From NCBI RefSeq assembly GCF_000184945.1, contig NZ_GL586311.1, positions 599,426 through 663,425 on the forward strand: DNA of 64,000 nucleotides. Reading direction: 5' to 3'. Position 1 is the stretch's first letter. Each line of letters starts with the position of its first letter. The notes beneath the pieces are model-generated. The model worked only from the letters and a program-made list of their open reading frames with translations, was not told the DNA's origin and ran no database searches. This DNA comes from Segatella buccae ATCC 33574 (GTDB taxonomy: Bacteria > Bacteroidota > Bacteroidia > Bacteroidales > Bacteroidaceae). Below are positions 44,068 to 53,074 of the stretch, one piece after another. The translations under genes were made by a program, and so were the position numbers.

Positions 44068-44997
44068 ATGCGAAAAGTAATAGGAATAGGCGAAACGGTG
44101 CTCGACATCATCTTCAAAGACGGCAAACCCATCGAGGCTGTGCCGGGAGGTTCGGCTTTCAATGCCCTGATTTCGCTCGGCAGGTCGGGCATTGACAGCA
44201 CCTTCATTTCCGAGGCAGGCAACGACCGGGTGGGCGAATACATCATCGACTTCTTGCGCGAAAACGGAGTGAATGCCGACAATGTGAACGTTTTTTCCAA
44301 TTCCCACTCTCCCATTTCGCTGGCCTTCCTCGACGACAGGAACAATGCCGAATATATCTTTTATAAAGACCACGAGCACGACCGACTTGAATTTGTGAAT
44401 CCCGACATCCATGCCGGCGATGTGGTGGTGTTCGGTTCCTTCTTCAGCATCAATCCGGTGGTTCGCCCGCAGGTGGCCGGCTTCTTGGAATATGCCCGCG
44501 ACCACGGGGCCATTCTCTACTACGACGTGAACTACCGCGCCTCCCATCGCGACGAAATCATGAAAATTACACCCAACCTGTTGGAAAATCTGGAGTTTGC
44601 CGACTTCGTGCGCGGTTCGCATGAAGACTTCGATGTGCTCTACAAGATGCCCGACCCCGACCGCGTCTATCAGGCCGAAATCTCCTTCTACTGCAAGAAG
44701 TTTATCTGCACACAGGGAGCCGGCCCCATCATCGTGCGGTCTGACGGCGGTTTCCGCAAAGAGTATGCTACCCGACCGATAGACTGTGTGAGCACCATCG
44801 GGGCCGGCGACACCTTCAACGCCGGATTCATCTATGGCCTCATCCGGGAAAACATCACCCGTGAAGACATCGACCGGGGACTGGAAGAGACGCAGTGGGA
44901 CAAGCTCATCGGCTACGGACAGCTTTTCTCGGGCGAATGCTGTAAAGACATCTATAACTATGTGAGCAAGGAGTTTGGGACGAAAATGAGCAAATAA
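44068..44997 (+). CDS. PfkB-family carbohydrate kinase
   Basis: This 309-aa protein has the two family signatures: GGSAFNALISLGRSG near the N-terminus and the anion-hole/catalytic STIGAGDTFNAGF, with Asp248 as base. Such enzymes phosphorylate fructose, ribose, 2-keto-3-deoxygluconate or nucleosides in the cytosol. The sequence alone does not choose between them; annotated relatives in Bacteroidales are often called fructokinases or adenosine kinase-like. It stands alone, convergent with the PepSY gene. Confidence 0.88.
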   Translation: MRKVIGIGETVLDIIFKDGKPIEAVPGGSAFNALISLGRSGIDSTFISEAGNDRVGEYIIDFLRENGVNADNVNVFSNSHSPISLAFLDDRNNAEYIFYKDHEHDRLEFVNPDIHAGDVVVFGSFFSINPVVRPQVAGFLEYARDHGAILYYDVNYRASHRDEIMKITPNLLENLEFADFVRGSHEDFDVLYKMPDPDRVYQAEISFYCKKFICTQGAGPIIVRSDGGFRKEYATRPIDCVSTIGAGDTFNAGFIYGLIRENITREDIDRGLEETQWDKLIGYGQLFSGECCKDIYNYVSKEFGTKMSK

Positions 44998-45013
44998 AAG
45001 GGTGAGGAGGGGT

Positions 45014-46459
45014 TCATTTCTTCCTCCTCATGCTGATTTTCCAACCGCTCCAAAGGCACCAGAGGATGGCCAGACCGATGACGAAAATATAGAACACCGT
45101 GCCCATACCTAAGAAGGTGTAGATGCGGCCGGTGTGTATTTCGAGGCACAAGGCACGCAGCGACATGGGCAGCGAGGCCATCCATTCGGGCATCTTGACG
45201 GCATCAGTGCCTGCGTAGTAGTCTACCACAAAGCCGGGAACGGCAAAATCGGCACTGTAGCCCGACACGGCATGTGCGCCGATAGGTATTCCGCGCGTCT
45301 GCACAGGCGGCAGAGAGGTGAAATAGTCAGCCACCATGCCCGTCTGCCTATTCCATACATACATACCACTGAACGAGCCCAACAGCCAGTTTCCAGACAA
45401 ATCTTTTTCCTCTACATTGAGTCCCATCACACTCACGGGCGGTTGCACCGACACCTTTCGGGGGCGGCTGTCGAGCCGATGGAGCGAGTAGAAGCCCTCT
45501 GAGGTGTAGAGCAGCCAGTCTTGGCAGGCCTCATCGTAGCGCAAGGTGCGCAGTTTGTCGTTCCAAGGATTGGGACTGTCCATCGCGCTGAAGGGCAATG
45601 GCGGCACCTTGGCGCGGGCAATGGCAATGAGAGCCGGCGGACGGAGGAACCAACCCGTGATGCAGACAAAGAGTGTGAACAGGATGGTGATCCGCCCCAC
45701 GGAATTATGCCATGCAAAGAGCTTGCGCATCAGCAGGGTGTGGACCTGCTTGCTCGCGCGGGGCATAAACCAATAGAGCAGTCCCGAAAGACAAAGGAAA
45801 ATAAGCACCAAGGCTATGCCATCGACGATGAGTTGGCCCACCAATCCGAAGAGTTCGCCGCTATGCAGCAGCCAGACCGTGCGAAAGAGCGACACCTTGC
45901 CGTCGAAATCATCGGGACTCTGTAGTTCCAAGGCTGTGAAACGGTCGTATGGCGGCTGCGAGAGATAGACGCGAGAGCGGCCTGTGACCACGAGTGTGTC
46001 ACCTTGTGAAGCCATGTCGCTGAGCCGTTCACCACCGGCGCGTTCCAACGGCAGTTCTTCCCAGCCCGTCCCCATGCGGAACCGGTAGACCCCGTAGGGC
46101 CCCAGGGCAAAGAGAAGGCCCGACGGCATCACCACCATGCGCCGGATGTTGCGGGCATCGTTGCCCTCGGGCAATCCCGTGTTGAAGTCGGCAAAGGCGG
46201 CCCCGGTGTCGTCGGTGATCCACACACCGCCATTGCCGTACATCAGCACCTGTCCCTGCCATTTCACCGTGCCACGCATCAAACCGTTGTTCCACTGCCG
46301 GTATTCATAGCTTCCGGGCAGCATCCCTCTGCTGACATTGACAGACGAAAACAGTGCCGGGTGATTAAGCACCAGCCCGGACACACAGAACATGAGCAGG
46401 AAAAAAGTCAATACCAGTCCCCACCACTTGTGTTGTTTTTTCCAAGTAGATTTCTTCAT
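45014..46459 (-). CDS. PepSY-type inner-membrane protein
   Basis: This 481-aa protein starts with KKQHKWWGLVLTFFLLMFCVSGLVLNHP, the PepSY-associated membrane helix pattern (H-W-G...SG...NH). Two more helices lie at about 205-230 and 250-275 (IALVLIFLCLSGLLYWFMP; HNSVGRITILFTLFVCITGWFL) and one near the C-terminus (VFYIFVIGLAILWCLWSGW). Such proteins are linked to iron, haem or siderophore uptake, some as ferric reductases. It is the last gene of the TonB receptor operon 52112 to 45014, which supports a metal or haem role. Similar PepSY partners occur in xenosiderophore loci of Bacteroides. Confidence 0.8.
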   Translation of the reverse strand: MKKSTWKKQHKWWGLVLTFFLLMFCVSGLVLNHPALFSSVNVSRGMLPGSYEYRQWNNGLMRGTVKWQGQVLMYGNGGVWITDDTGAAFADFNTGLPEGNDARNIRRMVVMPSGLLFALGPYGVYRFRMGTGWEELPLERAGGERLSDMASQGDTLVVTGRSRVYLSQPPYDRFTALELQSPDDFDGKVSLFRTVWLLHSGELFGLVGQLIVDGIALVLIFLCLSGLLYWFMPRASKQVHTLLMRKLFAWHNSVGRITILFTLFVCITGWFLRPPALIAIARAKVPPLPFSAMDSPNPWNDKLRTLRYDEACQDWLLYTSEGFYSLHRLDSRPRKVSVQPPVSVMGLNVEEKDLSGNWLLGSFSGMYVWNRQTGMVADYFTSLPPVQTRGIPIGAHAVSGYSADFAVPGFVVDYYAGTDAVKMPEWMASLPMSLRALCLEIHTGRIYTFLGMGTVFYIFVIGLAILWCLWSGWKISMRRKK

Positions 46460-46525
46460 TCCTTCTTTTTAAGTAATCTTTTTCTATCGTATCTTCCCTC
46501 TTTGGGATGTTCCACGCTCCATCAG

Positions 46526-48082
46526 CTAATTGAAGAGCCCCACAGCAATGCCCACCGTGGAGGCATGGAGATGGTTGTTGGCATGGGCATAGTCACCGTA
46601 TGCCTTGACATACCAAAGACTCCGCACTTTCTTGACGGTGAGGGGAAATTGATACATCACCTGCGCATGGCCCTTAAAGTAGTTGGCGGCATAGTATCTC
46701 CGATCGGGCAACAGCACCTGCTGCGCGTAGTCTCCACTCTCGTCGGCTAAAATCAGGTCGTGTTTCAAACTGTTGTGCAAGCCGGCCGAGACATCAATCC
46801 ACAACCGACCGCCCATCAAAGCTTTTCCACCTTCAAGGGCATAGTCGACAAAACTGTATTTCATCTCCGATGTATTGAGCAGATACTTATTGCGAACAGT
46901 CTTCATATTAGCCTTTACCCCCACGTAGCCGGTGACGGTACGGGCCTCGTGAAAGTTCAGACGATAAACGAAATCGAGGTTGAAAAGATTCACCTGAAAA
47001 CGTTTCTTGAAAGTCATCAGGCTGATATACTGATAGGAGTTGATTCCCGTTGCCGAATCGGAAGTGATTTTCAGTTGTTGGCGATACTCGTCGGCATAAC
47101 TCTGCTCGTAGGTAGCTGCGAGGTCGATACGGTGGATGAGCCTGTCAGTGATGATGCTGTTCTGCGTCCGGAATCCATAACGGTATTGATAATAGTGTCC
47201 GGGCTGATACTTATACTGCCCGTAGACACCCTCACTCCCCCGCTCTATCGTAAGTCCCGTGAGGCTCTCCACGCCACCTGTCCGATAGCCGTAAGAGAGT
47301 TCGGCACCTAAGTTGTGGTTCACCCATTCACGCTGAAAGCCGCCTGCACCGCCTGCCGTACCGTCGGCATGTTCCATGCCGCTCATCAGGTAATATTTCA
47401 CCGTGGCATCGGTCTGCACGGTGGTGATGTTGGGTATCTTCTCCTTGTAGCGGCGGTAGTGGCCGGCCAGTCCCACGGTGTGGCGGCCCATGGTGAAGGC
47501 TACCGACGGAGTGAGCCTGTAGTCGAGCAGCTCTGAGCGCGAACGGGGGTCGCGCAGCCTGCTCAGGTCGCCCACCCGATAGTCCAGTTTCAGACCTCCG
47601 CGCCAGTGGCCGAAAGCCTTCGTGCCAACGGCTGCCGTGAGGTCGATGTCCTGCCGGTCGTATCTGCCAGCGATGCTGCTGCCGGAGAAGTAAGGATTGC
47701 TGTTGTATGTGCGCATCACGTCGCTCCATGCACGGTCTTTGGTGCGCCCCATGCCGAAGCTGAAACGCCCATAACCGTAGAGCCACGTGCCCAACTGCTG
47801 GTAACGCTCCGTGCTGAAAGCGAATCCGTTTGCCTCCACACCTTCCTGCATCCGGTGCAGATTGCCCGCCCCGTGACGGTAGTCGAAGGCGGCGTAACCG
47901 CGGTTGCGGGTAGAGTCGATGGTGAGTCCGGCCATGTTGGCGGTGTTACGCCACAACTGCGTGGCATCGTCATAGCGGTATTCTCCCTCTCCTCCGGATG
48001 CATTCTGAGCACCGGCCGGCGTGGCAAGCAACAACAAGGCGAATGCCAGATATGTCATTATCGTCTTCTTTCTACTCATCAT
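46526..48082 (-). CDS. DUF6850-type outer-membrane beta-barrel protein
   Basis: This 518-aa protein has a signal peptide (TYLAFALLLLATPAGAQ) and then many short alternating strands with aromatic ends, ending in HLHASTVGIAVGLFN, as in outer-membrane barrels. It resembles the uncharacterised DUF6850 family of Bacteroidales, which accompanies TonB receptors and DUF4876 lipoproteins. Its start overlaps the upstream lipoprotein gene by 11 bp, so both are made together. Met2 is an alternative start. The channel or receptor function is inferred only from fold and neighbours. Confidence 0.7.
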   Translation of the reverse strand: MMSRKKTIMTYLAFALLLLATPAGAQNASGGEGEYRYDDATQLWRNTANMAGLTIDSTRNRGYAAFDYRHGAGNLHRMQEGVEANGFAFSTERYQQLGTWLYGYGRFSFGMGRTKDRAWSDVMRTYNSNPYFSGSSIAGRYDRQDIDLTAAVGTKAFGHWRGGLKLDYRVGDLSRLRDPRSRSELLDYRLTPSVAFTMGRHTVGLAGHYRRYKEKIPNITTVQTDATVKYYLMSGMEHADGTAGGAGGFQREWVNHNLGAELSYGYRTGGVESLTGLTIERGSEGVYGQYKYQPGHYYQYRYGFRTQNSIITDRLIHRIDLAATYEQSYADEYRQQLKITSDSATGINSYQYISLMTFKKRFQVNLFNLDFVYRLNFHEARTVTGYVGVKANMKTVRNKYLLNTSEMKYSFVDYALEGGKALMGGRLWIDVSAGLHNSLKHDLILADESGDYAQQVLLPDRRYYAANYFKGHAQVMYQFPLTVKKVRSLWYVKAYGDYAHANNHLHASTVGIAVGLFN

Positions 48083-49316
48083 ATTCGCGTATTCCTATGG
48101 TTGTTGATACTTGGAAGTCGTTGCTGCTGTTGTTGGTATCAAGCAAGATACGGTGGCCGTCCTTGCCCTTTCGAGAGGAGGTCTTGCGATAGACCACCTC
48201 TCCCGTGTAGCCGCCTGCCGACCGGATGGTGATATATCCTGCGTCGAGATCGTCATAGAAGCGCTTGGTGGCTATGTCGGTGCCGGTGGCCTTATACTTC
48301 AATATCTCCACGGCATCAAGCATGTAGCGTTTCGGAGCCACCAGCCACTGGTTGCCTTTGGTTTTGCCGTAGTCGTAGGCCAGCGGCCACGAAGTCACAT
48401 CGGCATCGGTGCGGAAAATCACCACGGCCCCCGGACCACCCTGACTGAGATTCATATTGGTGATGGCTGCATAGGTGGTGTATTTCAGTTCGAGTGCCCT
48501 CACAGTCGGATTATTGACTGTGCGTCCCCGCTCGTCCTTGGCCTCGAAGTCGGCCGTGAGCAGATTGGGGTCGGTAGAGGCGTTGACGGTGTGATCGATG
48601 GCACTGTTGGTGATGACCACCGTACCGCCGGGAACCACCTCAACCGGCTTGTCGACCGGTATGCGGAACACCTGTTTGAGCATCACCACCGAGTCGGCAT
48701 ACTCGCTCTTGAGCTGGGCAAGCGTGTATGCCGGACTGGAATTGGTCTCCACCAGTCCGACATAGAGCCCGGCAACATCCACGCTGTGGTCGCTCTGGTT
48801 GTAGAGTTCGATGTAGCGGCCGGCCAGATAGTTCTTCTTGTTGTTGTCTTTCGTACCGGCATAGTACACCTTGCCTATCACGATGGAGCGGTTGATGGAC
48901 AGCTGGGTAGCGAGTTGCAGGGGTGCAGTAACCCGGTCTTCAGCCAGCAACTGCGAATTGATGTTGCCCGACACCACTGCTCCCTCGTTCACCACGTTGT
49001 CACCCGTGAGTCCGGCATATTCTCCCGCGGTCAGATCCCACGACGTGGAGACGGCATAGACATCGGGCACGATGCCTGCAAAATGAGCCTGTCCGGAGGC
49101 ATCGGTGGTGGCTGCGAGGCGCGTGCCGTCTTGCTTGGTGATGACCACCGTGCGGCCTTCAAGACCGGCATTGGCAGCCGTGAACTCCTCGGGGGCCACA
49201 AGCTGCACATCGACCGACACGGCCCGTGTCGCATCGTCATAGTCCACGCAGCCCACCGTCAGCACCGAGGCGAACAGGAAGGCAGCCAAAAGGCTTATCG
49301 TCTGATTCATTGTCAT
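48072..49316 (-). CDS. DUF4876-type surface lipoprotein
   Basis: This 414-aa protein begins with a lipoprotein signal (LLAAFLFASVLTVGC, Cys23) followed by VDYDD. A carboxypeptidase-regulatory-like Ig domain follows (SVDVQLVAPEEF to about 115), and the rest includes IVIGKVYYAGTKDN and RYIELYNQSDHSVDVAGLYV, which looks like a lamin-tail type beta domain. It fits DUF4876. It sits 18 bp after the TonB receptor gene, so it is probably the surface partner that captures the ligand for it. Met3 is an alternative start. Confidence 0.78.
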   Translation of the reverse strand: MTMNQTISLLAAFLFASVLTVGCVDYDDATRAVSVDVQLVAPEEFTAANAGLEGRTVVITKQDGTRLAATTDASGQAHFAGIVPDVYAVSTSWDLTAGEYAGLTGDNVVNEGAVVSGNINSQLLAEDRVTAPLQLATQLSINRSIVIGKVYYAGTKDNNKKNYLAGRYIELYNQSDHSVDVAGLYVGLVETNSSPAYTLAQLKSEYADSVVMLKQVFRIPVDKPVEVVPGGTVVITNSAIDHTVNASTDPNLLTADFEAKDERGRTVNNPTVRALELKYTTYAAITNMNLSQGGPGAVVIFRTDADVTSWPLAYDYGKTKGNQWLVAPKRYMLDAVEILKYKATGTDIATKRFYDDLDAGYITIRSAGGYTGEVVYRKTSSRKGKDGHRILLDTNNSSNDFQVSTTIGIREYDE

Positions 49317-49334
49317 TTGTTCTGAAATGGGGTT

Positions 49335-52112
49335 TTACAAGTTGAAGTAAAGTTCCACGCCGTAGCTGAAGTTACCTGTGTTGCGCTGGGTGAGCGTTGT
49401 GGTATTGTTGTTGGCACGCAGATAAGGTTCATAGAAGAGCATGTTGTTCACATAGAGCGACAAACCGCCCACCTTGCCCAACTCTTTGGTGAGTCGTCCG
49501 GAAAGGTTCCATGTGGGCTTCTGCCTTTCCGGAACGGCATCACTGGCTTTGATGGCCAGTTCCTTGATGGGGATGCTGTGTATGCCCGTCGGCTTTTGGG
49601 CATAGTAGTTGCCGTTGAGATCGAGATAACCGTTGAGCATATTGTCGGTGATGGACTTATAGTTTATGTTGGTATCAATGAAACCGACGGGGGGCACATT
49701 GGCGATATAATTGAACCGATAGTCCTGCCAAATCACCTGCCCCGTGAAAGATGCCACCATGCGCAGACTCGGAATATTGGTCACCAAGCGCAAGGTGTTG
49801 ACAAAACGGCGGTATTTGTCGTAGTCGTAGTTGTTGTAAACCAACTTGAAAGGCGTCACGTTGTTGGCCGAATAGTCGGCAGGCAGATAGGCAGATGGCA
49901 CACTCTTCGACTTGTAGAGGGTGTTCCATGTCTTGGTTTCGGAATAGGCACCGCTGAAATAAACCGACGTGCGGAGGGGCCTGATTTCCCCAAGGTCGAA
50001 GTCAAACTCTACGCCTCGGTTCACCGTTGTGTTGGTGTTGCCTATTTTTCCGGTAGTCATAAACACAAGGTCGCTGCGGGCCGGGTTGTCATAGTCAATG
50101 ACTGTCGCTCCACCGGGGGTGGCAATGAGGCCCGATGCGGTGGTGTAGACATTGCTCTGATAGGTGAAATACTCCGTGTCGGCACCGAATCCATTGGGCG
50201 TGCGGTCGCGGTAGGCGAGGATGCTGAGCCGGCGGTTGCCGGGCAGTTTGACATCGATGCCCAGTTCCACCTTCGTGGTGGTGGCGTTGCGGAGGTCTTT
50301 GTTCTTCTCCACTTCATACACCTGCGTGTGGTAGACGAGCAACCGGCCGGCAGGATTGTCCTGCGGCATGTAGTTGGCGGCCACCCGATCGTCATATTTC
50401 TTGTCGGGATAGAGGTAGTCCAGTCCCGGTGTCTTGCTGTTCAGACCGATGCCGCCGCGAAGGTCGAGCCACTTGGTGACGGCGAAGGAGAGGTTCAGTC
50501 GCGGACTGAGGGCGTAGGTGGCCAAGTCGCCGAAAGGCTGAAGGGTGGTGAAACGCATACCCAACTGGCTGCGCAGCACATTGACTTCGTTGAGATGCCA
50601 GGTGAAATTATCCTCCGCGTAGGCTGCAAACTGGTGGATGCCCGGCACGTCGGAGAAAGCGCGCGGACGACCGTTGTTGTTGGCCCGGTAGGGACGGGTG
50701 TCGTCGGCATTGTAGAATCCACGGCCGCTGTTCCAAGTATACTGGTAGTCCATACCCACCTTGAACTGCTGACGCGTATTGCCAGCCTTGAGGAAGAAGG
50801 CATCGGTCGCCTTGGCGAAGAAGTGACCCGGCCGACTCTCGGTGATGCCTGTGGCCAGATAAGATTGGGTGGCCCAGTTCACGGAGTAGTAGCCCGTCTT
50901 GAGGGCGGTGATGATGGGCAACAGTCCACTGCTCACCGACACGTAGGAAGAGTTGTGGCTGTCGGCCTGCGAGAGTGTCAGGCCGAGCGTGTAGGAGAGT
51001 GTCCGCATGAGCGGCTTGCCCACACTCACCCGCCCGTTGTGTGTCAGACTGAAACTGAGGTTCTTGTTCTTCCAGTAGCTTCCGTCGTCCACAGCGTCGG
51101 GGTCGTTGCCGCTCCAGTCGCGGGCATAGAGCATACGCAGTTTGGTCTCGGCGTGCCAGTGTCGGGTAAAATCATATCCCCACCCCAGACTCATGTTGTA
51201 GCGGCCATAGCTGCGAGTCTTCTGGCGTGGGTCGCCCCATGCCTTAGCATAGTCGAAGTTGAAGTTGAACACCCCCGCCCGGGGCAGTCTGAATCCCTTG
51301 CCGAGCGAATAGTTCTGCAATTCGGGATTGATTTTCCCTTTCACCTGCCACGGGGTGATACCGGCCTTGGAGTGTACCACCACGAGTCCGCTCGTCAAGT
51401 CGCCGTATTCAGCCGACGGAATGCCGCGCACCACCTCCACGTTGTCAATGTCGTCGGCCCCTATCTGCCGCAGGTCGGTGCCCGTAAAGGCAGTTGGCGA
51501 GAACTGGCCTGCCGAGAGCACGCCGTTGTTGGACATGGGCACACCATCCACCACGATGCTCGAACCGAATGCACTCGTCACATTGTTGGTGAGCGAGCGC
51601 AGTTGCAGGTTCCGTTGTGCGGTGAGGTCGGTGTTCTGTATCACCTGTCCGGGGATGAGCTGCATGATGTCGGCCAAGCTTGCAGCCTGCAAGTGGTCGA
51701 TGGCCTGCCGGCCTATCTTTGAACTGGTCGATGTGCCCGAAGCGTTCTGCCGGGCCGTCACCACTACTTCCTGCAAAGCCAGTGAAGTGGGTGTGAGTTG
51801 CACGGCGAGGGCGAGATCGCTCCCCACCTTCACGTTGGAGACATACTCCTCGTAGCCCACATAGCTCACCTTGAGCCGGTAAACACCGGCCGGCACATTG
51901 CCAACCGAGGCCTTGCCATCGGCATCGGTCACGGTGACTGCACCCAACGGGTCAAGACTGCACGTGGCCATAACCACCGGTTCGTGCGTTCCTTTCTCCG
52001 TGACAGTGAGCCTCACGGCATACTTGCCTGCCTTCGTCTGTGCCGGAGCCGTGATGGCATCAGCAAGCACCAAGAACAACGTAAGGACTATGAGTCTGAT
52101 GACTTTTTCCAT
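49335..52112 (-). CDS. TonB-dependent receptor with carboxypeptidase-regulatory domain
   Basis: This 925-aa protein has a signal peptide (LIVLTLFLVLADAITAPAQ), a CarboxypepD-regulatory-like domain (KAGKYAVRLTVTEKGTHEP to about 115), a plug beginning LQEVVVTARQNASGTSTSSKIG with IDNVEVVRGIPSAEYGDLTSGLVVV, and a beta-barrel ending NFSYGVELYFNL. It lacks the SusC-specific signature and has no SusD partner. First gene of a four-gene operon with a DUF4876 lipoprotein, a barrel protein and a PepSY membrane protein, a make-up that suggests import of a metal, haem or siderophore. Confidence 0.92.
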   Translation of the reverse strand: MEKVIRLIVLTLFLVLADAITAPAQTKAGKYAVRLTVTEKGTHEPVVMATCSLDPLGAVTVTDADGKASVGNVPAGVYRLKVSYVGYEEYVSNVKVGSDLALAVQLTPTSLALQEVVVTARQNASGTSTSSKIGRQAIDHLQAASLADIMQLIPGQVIQNTDLTAQRNLQLRSLTNNVTSAFGSSIVVDGVPMSNNGVLSAGQFSPTAFTGTDLRQIGADDIDNVEVVRGIPSAEYGDLTSGLVVVHSKAGITPWQVKGKINPELQNYSLGKGFRLPRAGVFNFNFDYAKAWGDPRQKTRSYGRYNMSLGWGYDFTRHWHAETKLRMLYARDWSGNDPDAVDDGSYWKNKNLSFSLTHNGRVSVGKPLMRTLSYTLGLTLSQADSHNSSYVSVSSGLLPIITALKTGYYSVNWATQSYLATGITESRPGHFFAKATDAFFLKAGNTRQQFKVGMDYQYTWNSGRGFYNADDTRPYRANNNGRPRAFSDVPGIHQFAAYAEDNFTWHLNEVNVLRSQLGMRFTTLQPFGDLATYALSPRLNLSFAVTKWLDLRGGIGLNSKTPGLDYLYPDKKYDDRVAANYMPQDNPAGRLLVYHTQVYEVEKNKDLRNATTTKVELGIDVKLPGNRRLSILAYRDRTPNGFGADTEYFTYQSNVYTTASGLIATPGGATVIDYDNPARSDLVFMTTGKIGNTNTTVNRGVEFDFDLGEIRPLRTSVYFSGAYSETKTWNTLYKSKSVPSAYLPADYSANNVTPFKLVYNNYDYDKYRRFVNTLRLVTNIPSLRMVASFTGQVIWQDYRFNYIANVPPVGFIDTNINYKSITDNMLNGYLDLNGNYYAQKPTGIHSIPIKELAIKASDAVPERQKPTWNLSGRLTKELGKVGGLSLYVNNMLFYEPYLRANNNTTTLTQRNTGNFSYGVELYFNL

Positions 52113-52205
52113 GCTTGTTGTATTCTGATTTCTTTCGTATAAATGTTACCTGAATCGGAAGCCGTCTAAAAAACAAGTTGCGACAACACTTAACCTATTA
52201 GAGCG

Positions 52206-52236
52206 CAAAGATATGAAGTTTTCCCGATTAAAACAA
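52206..52236 (-). promoter_or_regulatory. Promoter for the TonB receptor operon
   Basis: On the minus strand TTG (52236-52234) and TATCTTTG (52213-52206) are 20 bp apart. The leader is about 90 nt. No Fur-type palindrome is evident in 52113-52377, which is otherwise AT-rich and empty. Confidence 0.65.
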
Positions 52237-52377
52237 TACCAACATTTAGTGATTTTTTTGTTTTTTCAGATAAGAAATCTTTAAAATAAGTTCAAATCAC
52301 TCCATTATCGACCTGAATAGCTAACAAAAGAAAAATATAAAAAAAGGAAAAAACAGCAGCATTGATTGTTTTTTTAT

Positions 52378-52423
52378 TACTTTTGCAATACCACTGATGC
52401 GTTTTTTATCGCATCAGTGGTAT
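52378..52423 (+). promoter_or_regulatory. -7 box and 14-bp palindrome ahead of the small membrane gene
   Basis: TACTTTTG (52378-52385) matches the -7 box. Directly after it lies a perfect 14-bp inverted repeat (52388-52401 with 52410-52423, ATACCACTGATGCG) around an 8-nt T-rich loop. Transcription should begin at or within its left arm, so it is either an operator at the start site or a 5' end hairpin that affects stability or ribosome access. Confidence 0.65.
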
Positions 52424-52454
52424 ATTGGAATATAACTTTTTCAAATCAAACAAA

Positions 52455-52832
52455 ATGATTAACAAGAAAAATCTCTCTGACAAATCGGTCGCTTTTCTTC
52501 CGAAACTAATCTTATTATTAGGGGCTGTTATGCCCGTTGCAGAAAGTAAAGACGAGTTATATTACACCTGTGCCATCTCTAGCATAGTTGCTTTCTTGCT
52601 GTACGTAGCTATAATCGTTACCATGTTAAGCCACAGTAAAGATAGAAAAAAGACCTTTGTACATATTTGGAATTACCCGGATGCGAGAGTGGACTTCGCA
52701 CTCATATCGATAGCCGGACTGCTGGTTGATTATTCATTAGACCTATTTAAGCCGGCCATTTTTTGGTGGTTCGTGCTCCTTAGTTCTTTCATCCCATTTC
52801 CCAAAGAATTAACATCTGTCGACAAAGACTGA
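52455..52832 (+). CDS. Small membrane protein of unknown function
   Basis: I take ATG 52455 (MINKKNLSD), giving 125 aa. A TTG 30 bp earlier is in frame but follows the palindrome too closely. The protein has about four hydrophobic stretches (LPKLILLLGAVMPVA, ISSIVAFLLYVAIIVTML, FALISIAGLLVDYSLDLF, IFWWFVLLSSFIPF) and charged loops. It is not a family I recognise. Its AT-rich composition differs from the flanking genes and may point to transfer. It stands alone with its own promoter and terminator. Confidence 0.65.
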   Translation: MINKKNLSDKSVAFLPKLILLLGAVMPVAESKDELYYTCAISSIVAFLLYVAIIVTMLSHSKDRKKTFVHIWNYPDARVDFALISIAGLLVDYSLDLFKPAIFWWFVLLSSFIPFPKELTSVDKD

Positions 52833-52844
52833 TTGTTTCTGTAA

Positions 52845-52888
52845 AAAAAGAAGAGGGTATGTTTGTTTTGACACACCCTCTTCTTTTT
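52845..52888 (+). terminator. Terminator of the small membrane gene
   Basis: AAAAAGAAGAGGGT (52845-52858) pairs perfectly with ACCCTCTTCTTTTT (52875-52888). A second hairpin, CCCCCTAA / TTAGGGGG (53038-53054), lies just right, 20 bp past the stop of the leftward zinc protease gene. Confidence 0.85.
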
Positions 52889-53074
52889 ACCTTAGAATTT
52901 AAAATACACGCTTCGGACAGGCATAAAGTCCTGCCCCCACCTTTCACTTTTCACTCTTTCACCTTCAAAACAGCACTAAGTTTTCATTAACACCCACCAT
53001 CTGACACCTATCACCTGCCACTTGTTCAGCCCCCCAACCCCCTAACTTAGGGGGCTTAGGAGGCTGGGCGTAGA

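Noticed and set aside
49578..51722. Very long open frame antisense to the TonB receptor gene (also 37333-39231 against the SusD gene and 53123-55606 against the zinc protease)
   Set aside because: The sense genes have clear domains, signals and starts; the antisense frames are low-complexity (Val/Gly/His rich) by-products of GC-rich third positions.
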